Shown piece after piece: positions 35,471 to 43,451 of a DNA stretch of 64,000 nucleotides. The notes below the pieces were generated by a model. That model saw nothing but the letters and a program-made list of their open reading frames with translations, was not told the DNA's origin and searched no databases. Each line of letters opens with the position of its first letter. The first letter of the stretch is position 1. This stretch comes from Tessaracoccus sp. MC1679 (GTDB lineage Bacteria; Actinomycetota; Actinomycetes; Propionibacteriales; Propionibacteriaceae), in assembly GCF_014164775.1 (NCBI RefSeq), contig NZ_JACJGB010000001.1, positions 598,021 through 662,020 on the forward strand, read 5' to 3'. The position numbers and the translations under genes were made by a program.

Positions 35471-38124
35471 GCCCGGCTCCCCTCGTGAGCGATCGACGGG
35501 GCGGCGTAGACGCCGTCCAGGGTGTGGTCTGCGAGGTGGTCCTCGACCGCCGCGCACAGCACGACGGCGCCGTCCGCGCGGACGCGGTCCACGAGTGCGT
35601 TGAGGGCGGCCCGGGCCTCAGGGGTGGTGACGAGGTCCACCGAGTCGATGAACGCCACCCTCCCCGGGTTGGTCTGGGCGAGCGCCAGGGCGGGATCGTC
35701 GACGTGGGCGAGGTCCAGGTAGGTAACCCGACGCCGGGCGTTGCCGGCGGCCTGCGGCAGGAGCGCCCCGGCCACGCGGGCACGCCCGCCGGTGGTCTCC
35801 AGGCGCCCGCTGAGCGCCAGCGCCGCGCCGGTGCGCGCGCCGACGGGGCCGACGAGCCCGATCACGTTGCCGGGCACGAGCTTGAGGTCAATGGGCCCCA
35901 CCACGCCGTCGACCGTGAGGCCCTCGGCGTAGAGCAGGGAACCATCGCCGGGCCAGCCCTTCAGTGCCATCTCGGTGGAGAGCACCTCGCCCTCCACGTC
36001 GAAGGTGGGCAGGAGCCGGTCCAGCCACTTCGGGAGCCACCAGGCGCGCTCACCGAGCAGCGCGAGGACGGCGGGCACCAGGGTCATCCTGACGAGGAAC
36101 GCGTCCACCGCGACACCCACCGCCAACGCGAAGGCGATCGGCTTGATGGCGCTCATGCCCTGCGGCACGAAGAACGCGAACACGGCCACCATGATGACGG
36201 CCGCCGCCATGACCACCGGCCCGGAGGCGACGAAGCCGCCGCGGATGGCCTCCAGGGGCGACTTGCCGTGGACGTACTCCTCCCGCATGCGGCTGACGAG
36301 GAACACCTCGTAGTCCATGGCCAGGCCGAACAGGATGCCCATCAGCAGGATGGGCAGGAAGGAGATGATCGGCATGCCGCGCTCGAGGTTGACGACCTCC
36401 TTGAGGAAGCCGTAGTTGAACACCAGCGCGGTGGCACCGAAGGCGGCGCTGACGCTGAGGAGGTACCCCACCGTCGCCTTGATGGGCACCCAGACCGAGC
36501 GGAAGACCGCAGCCAACAGGACCAGGGAGAGCCCCACCACGAGGAGCCCGAACGGCAGCAGGGCTGCCGTGAGCTTCTCGCTGATGTCGATCTGGACTGC
36601 CGTGAGGCCGGTCACGTTGGTGGAGACGCCGTAGCTCTCCTCCCAGTCGTCGGCCCGGCCCTGGAGGGCGCGGACGAGATCCGCGGTGGCGGGGTCGTCG
36701 GGGCCGGTCTCGGGCACGATCTGGATGAGGCCGGTGTCGGCGTTGGGGTTGGGGGTGGCGAGCGGGACGCTGGCCACCCCGTCCATCTGCTCGATATCCG
36801 CCTTGAGACTGGCCATGAGGCCGAGGGGGTCGGTGGAGCCGATGATGTCCGCGGTGACGATGAGGGGCCCGTTGACACCGGGGCCGAAGTGCTCGGCGAT
36901 CAGGTCGAAGGCGATCCGTGCGGGTTGGTCCGGGCGCTGCTGGCCCGCGTTCGGCAGCGACACCTGCAGCCCCAGCGCCGGAAGCGCCAGAGCCACCAGG
37001 CTGCTCACCACCAGCACGATGGTGAGGACGGGGCGGGAGGTGGTGAGGTTGACCCACCACGCGAACGCGCCGCCGTGCTTCCTGGGCTTGGCGGCCGCCT
37101 TGCGCGGCTTGGGGCGCATCCGCTCCCCCATCACGCCCATCAGCGCGGGGAGGAAGGTGAGCGCGATGGCCACCGCGACGGCGACGGTGATGGCCGCGAA
37201 GATGCCCATGACGGTGAGGAAGGGGATGTTGGCCACCCCAAGTCCGAGCAGCGCGATGAACACGGTGAGGCCGGCGAAGACGACGGCCGAGCCTGAGGTG
37301 CCGACGGCGCGGCCCGCGGATTCCTCGGGGTCCAGCCCTTCGCGGAGCTGGTCGCGGTGCCGGGAGAGGATGAAGAGGGCGTAGTCGATGCCGACCGCCA
37401 GCCCCAACATCACCGAGAGCAGCGGAGTGGTGGAGTTGATGTCGAAGATGCTGGTCAGCAGGAACATCAGTGCCATCGCGATGCCCACGCCGGTGATGGC
37501 GGTGAGCAGCGGAAGGCCGGCCGCCACGATGGAGCCGAGCACCACCGTCAGCACCACCAGCGCCACCACCAGCCCGATGGCCTCGATGACGGAGAGGTGA
37601 GGCAGTTCGATGTTGTAGGCCTCGCCGCCCATGCTGACCTGGGTGCCCTCCGGCATGGCCGCCTGGAGGGCATCGGCCACCTCGCTGATGGGTTCGAGCT
37701 GCTCCTCGGTGGGCGACTGGCCGTCGAAGTCCAGGCTGAGCTGGATGATGGCGGCGCGCCCGGAGTCCGAGATCAGCCCGTCGACGTACTCGTTCCACGG
37801 GGACGTGACGGCCTCCACCATGGACAACTCGCCGAACTCCTCGAGGGAGGCCTCGATCTCGGTCCGGGAATCAGTCACCTGCTCACCCTCGGGGGCCACG
37901 ACGATGGCCAGGGCGGAGAGCGCCGCCCCTTGCGGGAACGTCATGCGCAGCTTGTCCAACGCCTCCTGGGACTTCGAGGACGGGATCTCGAACGCGTTGT
38001 TGAACGACCCCCCGAAGGTCACCGCGGCGAGGCCCAGCACAAGGAGGGCCGAGAGCCAGAGACCGATGACGGTGAGGCGGCGCCGGTAGCACCAACGACC
38101 AACGGCATAGAGCCAAGCAGACAT
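35467..38124 (-). CDS. MMPL/RND transporter fused to degenerate ABC ATPase domain
   Basis: 885 residues. 1-700: MMPL-family permease with 12 helices and two exported loops (RRRLTVIGLWLSALLVLGLA; GIDYALFILSRHRDQLREG, GLAMDYEVFLVSRMREEYV, the paired proton-relay TM4/TM10 motifs). About 715-885: ABC-ATPase-like segment that keeps the fold cues but not catalysis. Its Walker A reads GLVGPVGARTGAALALSG, without the lysine. The Walker B-like VAFIDSVDLV lacks the catalytic glutamate, and no LSGGQ signature is present. Transport is therefore proton-driven and the tail probably regulatory or structural. The YhgE gene overlaps by 4 nt; a TetR gene diverges. Possible cargo: lipids, glycolipids or drugs. 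Confidence 0.88.
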   Translation of the reverse strand: MSAWLYAVGRWCYRRRLTVIGLWLSALLVLGLAAVTFGGSFNNAFEIPSSKSQEALDKLRMTFPQGAALSALAIVVAPEGEQVTDSRTEIEASLEEFGELSMVEAVTSPWNEYVDGLISDSGRAAIIQLSLDFDGQSPTEEQLEPISEVADALQAAMPEGTQVSMGGEAYNIELPHLSVIEAIGLVVALVVLTVVLGSIVAAGLPLLTAITGVGIAMALMFLLTSIFDINSTTPLLSVMLGLAVGIDYALFILSRHRDQLREGLDPEESAGRAVGTSGSAVVFAGLTVFIALLGLGVANIPFLTVMGIFAAITVAVAVAIALTFLPALMGVMGERMRPKPRKAAAKPRKHGGAFAWWVNLTTSRPVLTIVLVVSSLVALALPALGLQVSLPNAGQQRPDQPARIAFDLIAEHFGPGVNGPLIVTADIIGSTDPLGLMASLKADIEQMDGVASVPLATPNPNADTGLIQIVPETGPDDPATADLVRALQGRADDWEESYGVSTNVTGLTAVQIDISEKLTAALLPFGLLVVGLSLVLLAAVFRSVWVPIKATVGYLLSVSAAFGATALVFNYGFLKEVVNLERGMPIISFLPILLMGILFGLAMDYEVFLVSRMREEYVHGKSPLEAIRGGFVASGPVVMAAAVIMVAVFAFFVPQGMSAIKPIAFALAVGVAVDAFLVRMTLVPAVLALLGERAWWLPKWLDRLLPTFDVEGEVLSTEMALKGWPGDGSLLYAEGLTVDGVVGPIDLKLVPGNVIGLVGPVGARTGAALALSGRLETTGGRARVAGALLPQAAGNARRRVTYLDLAHVDDPALALAQTNPGRVAFIDSVDLVTTPEARAALNALVDRVRADGAVVLCAAVEDHLADHTLDGVYAAPSIAHEGSRA

Positions 38125-38182
38125 ACTTCGGGGCCTCTTCTTCAGATCGATCCCAAGCCGGATAGGCTCACAGGATACAACT

Positions 38183-38210
38183 ATGCACCGAAATGCCTAC
38201 ATTTCTGCAT
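38183..38210. promoter_or_regulatory. Candidate TetR operator
   Basis: Inverted repeat ATGCA-CC-GAAATG-CCTA-CATTTC-TGCAT in the 110-nt gap between the divergent MMPL and TetR genes. This is the standard place for a TetR-family operator that controls both directions. Confidence 0.6.
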
Positions 38211-38234
38211 CCATCCTTCTGGAGGTCCGCGACC

Positions 38235-38825
38235 ATGACTATCGAACTCACGCGACGCCGGTCTGAGACGCGGCGCAGGCTCGTCCTGGCGGCGATCGAG
38301 GAGTTCAGCCGGCGCGGCATCGACGCCACCAGCGTCGAGCACCTGTGCGCCGCCGCCGGCTTCACCCGTGGCGCGTTCTACTCCAACTTCGCCACCAAGG
38401 ACGACGTGTGCGTCGAGGTGATGCGGCACGTGGCCGAGGATCAGGTGGCCCTGTATCGCTCATCGCTGGCGGCGCTGCCCGACGAGATGACCACCGAGCA
38501 GATCATCGCCGGCATCCTCGACGTCAACCAGGCGGGGCCCGAGGTGATGCGGACGTTGATGGAGATCGACCTGCGCGCCTACCGGGACCCGGAATTCGGC
38601 GAGCGGGTCGACGAGATGCGCAAGGACGTCTGGCCCCTGTACGTGGACCTGGTGACCTCGGCGGCCGAGCGGGCCGGGCTCGAGTTCGAGGTGGACGTGG
38701 AGGATCTGCTGCTGATCTTCGAGGCCATCTGGCATCACCCGCGCACCGCGGCCAGCGATCAGCCCGGGCTCCGCAACCGGCTGATCACCGCCGTCGCCCG
38801 CCACCTCACCCGGGAGAAGGCGTGA
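38235..38825 (+). CDS. TetR-family transcriptional regulator
   Basis: 196 residues. Helix-turn-helix at about 10-55: RRRLVLAAIEEFSRRGIDAT, SVEHLCAAAGFTRGAFYSNF and ATKDDV, a textbook TetR DNA-binding domain. The C-terminal ligand domain is not diagnostic. Start at 38235, nine nt after GGAGG; an ATG at 38193 lies inside the operator palindrome and is less likely. It is divergent from the MMPL-YhgE operon, which it probably represses, and overlaps the next gene by 4 nt. Confidence 0.93.
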   Translation: MTIELTRRRSETRRRLVLAAIEEFSRRGIDATSVEHLCAAAGFTRGAFYSNFATKDDVCVEVMRHVAEDQVALYRSSLAALPDEMTTEQIIAGILDVNQAGPEVMRTLMEIDLRAYRDPEFGERVDEMRKDVWPLYVDLVTSAAERAGLEFEVDVEDLLLIFEAIWHHPRTAASDQPGLRNRLITAVARHLTREKA

Positions 38826-39427
38826 CCGCGCGGGTGCAGCGACTCCTCACCGCGGGAAACCACGACCCCGCCGGTCCGCCGGTGCACGAGAACAACGTGT
38901 GGATCGTCGGAGAGGGCGCAGACGTAGTCGTGATCGATCCGGCCCACGATGCTGACGCGGTGGCCCGGGCTGTCGCGGGGCGGAGGGTCACCGCGATCCT
39001 GCTCACCCACGGGCACTGGGATCACGTGCGGGCGGCGGTGGAGTTCGCCGCGCTGGTGGGGGCGCCGGTGCACCTGAACGAGGCGGACCGGTTCCTGTGG
39101 GCGGCCGAGCACGGCGAGGCGACGTTCGAGCCGCTGCGGGACGGCGACGTCTTCCACGCGGGCGGGGTAGAGCTCGTCGCGCGGCATACCCCTGGCCACA
39201 CCCCCGGCTCGACGTCGCTCGTCGCGGCGAGCCTCGGCTGCGTGTTCAGCGGCGACACCCTCTTCGAGGGCGGCCCGGGCGCCACGCGATGGGACTACTC
39301 GAGCTTCGAGCAGATCATCGAGTCCATCGAATCGCAGTTGTGCACACTCCCCGACGAGACGGCGGTGCATACCGGCCACGGCCCGTCGACGACCATCGGC
39401 GCCGAACGCCCTGCGCTCGAGGACTAG
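38822..39427 (+). CDS. MBL-fold metallohydrolase (glyoxalase II-like)
   Basis: 201 residues. Zinc-binding motif THGHWDH, downstream metal histidine in HTPGHTPGS, aspartate in SGDTLFEGG and the last histidine in VHTGHGPSTT. This pattern is that of hydroxyacylglutathione-hydrolase-like proteins. In an actinobacterium the thiol would be mycothiol; that is inference. Its GTG overlaps the TetR stop codon, so it is in the TetR operon. Confidence 0.9.
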   Translation: MTARVQRLLTAGNHDPAGPPVHENNVWIVGEGADVVVIDPAHDADAVARAVAGRRVTAILLTHGHWDHVRAAVEFAALVGAPVHLNEADRFLWAAEHGEATFEPLRDGDVFHAGGVELVARHTPGHTPGSTSLVAASLGCVFSGDTLFEGGPGATRWDYSSFEQIIESIESQLCTLPDETAVHTGHGPSTTIGAERPALED

Positions 39428-39509
39428 ATTCGCCGCGGCTGGTGACCGCTGCCCGTCCGCGTGGCCCCCTCGGCAATAGGATGAGGGAAGGCACCAGGGA
39501 AGGGTACGA

Positions 39510-40499
39510 ATGAAGGTCTTGATCACCGGCGGCGCCGGCTACATCGGCAGCACCGTCGCATCGGCGTGCGAGGACTCCGGACACGAGGTGGTGATCCTCG
39601 ACGACTTCTCGACCGGCCGTCGCGAGTTCATCGGAGACCGCGACGTCTATGAGGGCGACTTCGCTGACGAGGCCCTCCTGGAGCGGGTCTTCTCCGAGCA
39701 CTCGATCGACGCCGTGGTGCACTGTGCCGCCAAGATCGTGGTGCCGGAGTCAGTCGAGCAGCCGCTGGACTACTACGAGAACAACGTCTCCAAGACCATC
39801 ACGCTGCTGCGGGCGATGGAGCGGGCCGGGGTCCTGCGGTTCCTGTTCTCCTCGTCCGCCTCCATCTACGCGCCGGACGAGAACTTCATCGTCACGGAGG
39901 ACTCGCCGCTCTCCCCCGGCTCGCCGTATGCGCGCACCAAGTACATCGTCGAGATGATCCTCGAGGACTTCACCAGGGCCTCGGCCATGAAGGTGCTCTC
40001 GCTGCGCTACTTCAATCCCATCGGCACGGACCCGAAGCTGCGCTCCGGCCAGCAGCTCGAGAAGCCCAGCCACGTGCTGGCCAAGCTGCTCGAGGCGTGG
40101 AGCAAGGGCGAGACGTTCACCGTCACCGGCGTCGAGTGGCCCACCCGCGACGGCTCCGGCATCCGGGACTTCATCCATGTCTGGGACCTCGCCCAGGCCC
40201 ACGTCGCGGCTCTGGAGGGCTTCGACAAGGCCACGGCCACCTCGTCCTACGAGGTGTTCAACATCGGCACCGGCAGCGGCGTCACCGTCAAGGAACTGGC
40301 CGCCTCGTTCGAGGCGATCTCCGGCGACGCGCTCAAGGTCCAGGAGGGCCCGTCCCGGCCTGGCGACGTGGCCGGCGTGTACACGGTGTCGTCGAAGGCC
40401 AAGGACGTGCTGGGCTGGGAGGCGAAGCTCACCGAGCAGGAGGCGGTGCGTGACGCCATCGCGTGGCTGCCCGTGCGCAAGGAGATGCTCGGCTACTGA
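39510..40499 (+). CDS. galE: UDP-glucose 4-epimerase
   Basis: Interconverts UDP-glucose and UDP-galactose. 329 residues, extended SDR. Rossmann motif ITGGAGYIGS at the N-terminus, catalytic Ser in FLFSSSASIYA, YxxxK in SPYARTKYIVE, RYFNPIG and RDFIHVWDLAQAHV. The lysine and tyrosine are intact. ATG at 39510; AGGGAAGG upstream is a good ribosome-binding site. Sugar nucleotides made here would feed envelope polysaccharides. It could also act on UDP-GlcNAc. Confidence 0.94.
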   Translation: MKVLITGGAGYIGSTVASACEDSGHEVVILDDFSTGRREFIGDRDVYEGDFADEALLERVFSEHSIDAVVHCAAKIVVPESVEQPLDYYENNVSKTITLLRAMERAGVLRFLFSSSASIYAPDENFIVTEDSPLSPGSPYARTKYIVEMILEDFTRASAMKVLSLRYFNPIGTDPKLRSGQQLEKPSHVLAKLLEAWSKGETFTVTGVEWPTRDGSGIRDFIHVWDLAQAHVAALEGFDKATATSSYEVFNIGTGSGVTVKELAASFEAISGDALKVQEGPSRPGDVAGVYTVSSKAKDVLGWEAKLTEQEAVRDAIAWLPVRKEMLGY

Positions 40500-40546
40500 T
40501 CGGGCCGGACTGGCTCGTGGCCCGGGCCCCGCTTACAGTGGGGACC

Positions 40547-40672
40547 ATGATGCGCAAGGTGCTGTGGATGGTGGCCATCCTGGTGATCGTCTCCGCGGTG
40601 TCGACCTTCGTCGACCAACGCGAGGCAGCCCGCCGTCGCGCGCTCTGGGCCGAGGCCACGGACCCCGTCTGA
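40547..40672 (+). CDS. DLW-39-type micropeptide
   Basis: 41 residues: a short N-terminal hydrophobic helix (KVLWMVAILVIVSAVSTFV) then a charged helix ending RRRALWAEATDPV. The terminal LWAEATD signature matches the small actinobacterial DLW-39 family. Function unknown; a membrane-bound peptide is likely. Start at the ATG at 40547 (two adjacent ATGs). The related palindrome at 40680-40719 begins 8 nt after its stop codon. Confidence 0.75.
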   Translation: MMRKVLWMVAILVIVSAVSTFVDQREAARRRALWAEATDPV

Positions 40673-40679
40673 GCGTCGG

Positions 40680-40719
40680 GTGTCAGTTCTGGTGTCGTAG
40701 TCGCCACCAGAACTGACAC
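40680..40719. repeat. Perfect 15-bp palindrome with 10-nt spacer
   Basis: Arms GTGTCAGTTCTGGTG (40680-40694) and its exact reverse complement (40705-40719) flank TCGTAGTCGC. Same 10-nt spacer and the same TGTCAG-NN-CTGGTG-TCG core as 18945-18992. It may terminate the DLW-39 gene, but its family membership suggests another role. Confidence 0.85.
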
Positions 40720-40767
40720 TCGCCTGAGCCGCACCCGACTGGTACGGCCGGGGCGCACGCCCGCGGC

Positions 40768-43245
40768 TCAGATGAACAGCGTGGTGCCCGACTTCTGGGC
40801 CTCCCCCAGGAAGGTGGCCACTCCACCCAGCTCAATGCCCTCGATCAGGTCGGATTCGGCCATGCCAAGCAGGTCCATCGTCATGGTGCAGGCGATCAGA
40901 CGCGCCCCGTCCCTCTGCGCGGCCTCGATGAGCTCGGGCAGCGTCGGCACGGAGTGATCCTGCATCACCTTCTTGATCATCGCCGCCCCCATGCCCGCCA
41001 TGTTCATGGTGGACAGCGGCAGCTTCCCAGGCCCGGACGGCATCATTGTGCCGAACATCTTGTCCAGCATTCCCCGGTCCCGCTTGGGCGGGTCCTGCCG
41101 ACGAAGCGCGTTGAGCCCCCAGAAGGTGAAGAACATCGACACCTTCTGCCCCATCGCGATGGCGCCGTTGGCGATGATGAACGCGGCGAGCACCTTGTCC
41201 ATGTCACCGGCGAACACGACGAACGACACCTGATCCAACCGCTGGGACATGGCACCCATCGGCTGCTGGCCACCCTTGCGGAAGGTCGCGGCGAAGCCGG
41301 GGCCCTCGGGCACCATGGTGAGCAGCTCGTGCCCCTTCGTCGCGGCCCACGCCGGGCCGTCGGCAGCGAAGCCGGGGTCTGAGACGTGGACCACGATGTC
41401 GTCGCCGGGGGCCAGCTCGTCCATCTTCTTCGAGAGCTTCATGATGGGCCCCGGGCAGGCCAGGCCGGTGCAGTCGAGATCGACGACCTCGCCCGTGCCG
41501 CGCTTGGCAGTCACGAGGTCGATCGCCTCGGCGTAGGAGATCTCCGGGTTCCTGGCCGCATCGCCGACGGGCTCGAGGTCGTGCCAGAACCGGAAGGTGT
41601 GCGAGCCGCCCGACAGCGTCTTGACGTCGGCGAACCCGCGCTGGACGAGCAGGCGGTATGCCAGATAGCTGCGGAAGCCGACGGCGCAGTACAGGCGGAT
41701 CGGGACGGACGTGTCCCACGCTCCGCAGACCTGCCGCATGGTGCCCAGCGGCACGTTCTCGGCGCCGGGGAGGTGCCAGATGTCGTACTCCTCGGGCGTG
41801 CGGACGTCGATGATCCGCGCCCCCTCTACTGCGGCGGGGAAGTCCTTGGCGTACCAGAGCTTCAGGTCCCCTCGGAGGACGTTGGTGGCGACGAAACCGG
41901 CCATGTTGACCGGGTCCTTCGCGGAGCCGAACGGCGGCGCGTACGCCAGCTCGAGGGTCTCGAGGTCCTGGACTGTCGCGCCGAGCCGGATGGCGGTGGC
42001 GAGCACGTCGAGGCGCTTGTCGACGCCGTCGAACCCGGCGATCTGAGCCCCGAGCACCTTGCCGTCGACAGGCGAGAACAGCACCTTCATGTGCATCATC
42101 GCGGTGCCCGGGTAGTACCCGGCGTGGCCGGAGGGGTGCACGTGCACCGTCTGGTAGGCCACACCCTCGCGTTCGAGCTGCCGCTCGGTGGCGCCCGTGC
42201 CGCCGGCTGTCATCTCGAAGACCTTGACGATCGAGGTGCCCTGGGTGGAGAGGTATTCGGTGCTGCGGCCGCAGATGTTCTCGGCGGCCACGCGCGCCTC
42301 ACGGTTGGCCGGGCCGGCCAGAGGCGTGATCCACGAGCCGGGGAGCACGGTGTGCGGGGTCTCGACGGCGTCGCCGGCGGCCCAGATGTGCGGGTCCGAG
42401 GTGCGCATGTGGGTGTCGACGGCGAGGCCGCCGCGGGGACCCAGCGCCAGCCCGGCCTGCTCGGCGAGGCCCACGTTAGGGCGGACGCCTGCGGAAAGGA
42501 TGACCAGGTCCGCCTCCAGGGTGCGGCCGTTGTTGAGCTCCACCTTGAGACTGTCGCCTGGCCCCTTCGCGAACGCCGCCGCCGCGGTGCTGAGGATCAA
42601 CTCCACCCCGCGACCACGGATGTGCTGCTCGACCGGGATCGACACCTCCTTGTCCAGTGGCGGCAGGATCTGGTCACTCAACTCCACGACGGTGACTTCG
42701 GCGCCGCGGTGGCGCAGGTTCTCGGCCATCTCGATGCCGATGTAGCCGGCCCCGATGACGACGGTGCGGACCGGGCGGCGGGCGGCCTCGGCTGCCTTGA
42801 GGGCGGCGTCGAGGCGGGCCTTGATGTCGTCCATGTCGTGAATGTTGCGCAGGACGTGGACGCCGGGCAGGTCGATGCCGGGAAGCTTCAGCTTCAGCGG
42901 GTCCGCCCCTTGGCACAGCGCCAGAGCGTCGTAGGACTCGGTGTACTCCCTGCCGGTCTTCACCTCGCGCACCGTCACCGTCCTGGCCTCGGCGTCGAGC
43001 GCCACCACCTCGGTGGCCACGCGCACGTCGATGGCCAGCGATTCGTTCAGGCTCTCGGGCGTCTGGAGGAGCAGTCGGCTGCGATCGGTGATCACCTCGC
43101 CGATGTGGTAGGGCAGCCCGCAGTTTGCGAAGGACACGTACTCGCCCCGCTCGAAGACGATGATCTCTGCGGACTCATCCAGGCGGCGGGCGCGCGCCGC
43201 GACCGACGCACCTCCCGCGACACCGCCGACGACGACGATCTTTAT
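40768..43245 (-). CDS. CoA-disulfide/persulfide reductase with rhodanese, TusA and DsrE domains
   Basis: 825 residues if read from the ATA at 43245. 1-450: flavoprotein reductase of the CoA-disulfide reductase type (IVVVGGVAGGASVAARARRL, active Cys42 in YVSFANCGLPYHIG). 465-555: rhodanese with active Cys in LYCAVGFRSYLAY. 585-665: TusA/SirA-like domain with LDCTGLACPGPIMKLSK. 680-825: DsrE/F-like domain. Together they should handle persulfide sulfur, reducing or relaying it. Homology starts exactly at the ATA codon, with AGAGGAG seven nt upstream and no nearby ATG/GTG/TTG in frame; the next upstream start (GTG 43383) would add 46 residues. A CsoR-like operator lies upstream. Confidence 0.88.
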   Translation of the reverse strand: MKIVVVGGVAGGASVAARARRLDESAEIIVFERGEYVSFANCGLPYHIGEVITDRSRLLLQTPESLNESLAIDVRVATEVVALDAEARTVTVREVKTGREYTESYDALALCQGADPLKLKLPGIDLPGVHVLRNIHDMDDIKARLDAALKAAEAARRPVRTVVIGAGYIGIEMAENLRHRGAEVTVVELSDQILPPLDKEVSIPVEQHIRGRGVELILSTAAAAFAKGPGDSLKVELNNGRTLEADLVILSAGVRPNVGLAEQAGLALGPRGGLAVDTHMRTSDPHIWAAGDAVETPHTVLPGSWITPLAGPANREARVAAENICGRSTEYLSTQGTSIVKVFEMTAGGTGATERQLEREGVAYQTVHVHPSGHAGYYPGTAMMHMKVLFSPVDGKVLGAQIAGFDGVDKRLDVLATAIRLGATVQDLETLELAYAPPFGSAKDPVNMAGFVATNVLRGDLKLWYAKDFPAAVEGARIIDVRTPEEYDIWHLPGAENVPLGTMRQVCGAWDTSVPIRLYCAVGFRSYLAYRLLVQRGFADVKTLSGGSHTFRFWHDLEPVGDAARNPEISYAEAIDLVTAKRGTGEVVDLDCTGLACPGPIMKLSKKMDELAPGDDIVVHVSDPGFAADGPAWAATKGHELLTMVPEGPGFAATFRKGGQQPMGAMSQRLDQVSFVVFAGDMDKVLAAFIIANGAIAMGQKVSMFFTFWGLNALRRQDPPKRDRGMLDKMFGTMMPSGPGKLPLSTMNMAGMGAAMIKKVMQDHSVPTLPELIEAAQRDGARLIACTMTMDLLGMAESDLIEGIELGGVATFLGEAQKSGTTLFI

Positions 43246-43289
43246 GACAGGGCTCCTCTGCTCACGGGTGGACTCACCTCTGTCAGGAC

Positions 43290-43308
43290 AATACCCGTGG
43301 GGGTACCC
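43290..43308. promoter_or_regulatory. CsoR/CstR-like operator
   Basis: AATACCCGTGGGGGTACCC, 45 nt upstream of the four-domain reductase. The A/T-ACCC-N-GGGGT-A/T pattern is that of CsoR/RcnR-family operators. CstR, the persulfide-sensing member, controls related sulfur-detoxification genes elsewhere, so persulfide control is inferred. Confidence 0.45.
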
Positions 43309-43451
43309 GCGTCTGCGGGCGGGGTGGGCGTTGGCATCTCCTGCCTCGGCCGCCTGGGACCGGACGGTCAGACCCGGGTACACCCTCAACGAGGGATCGA
43401 CGCCGACGGTCTGACCCCCCCTCGGCCACCTCCCCCTAGGCTGACCACATC

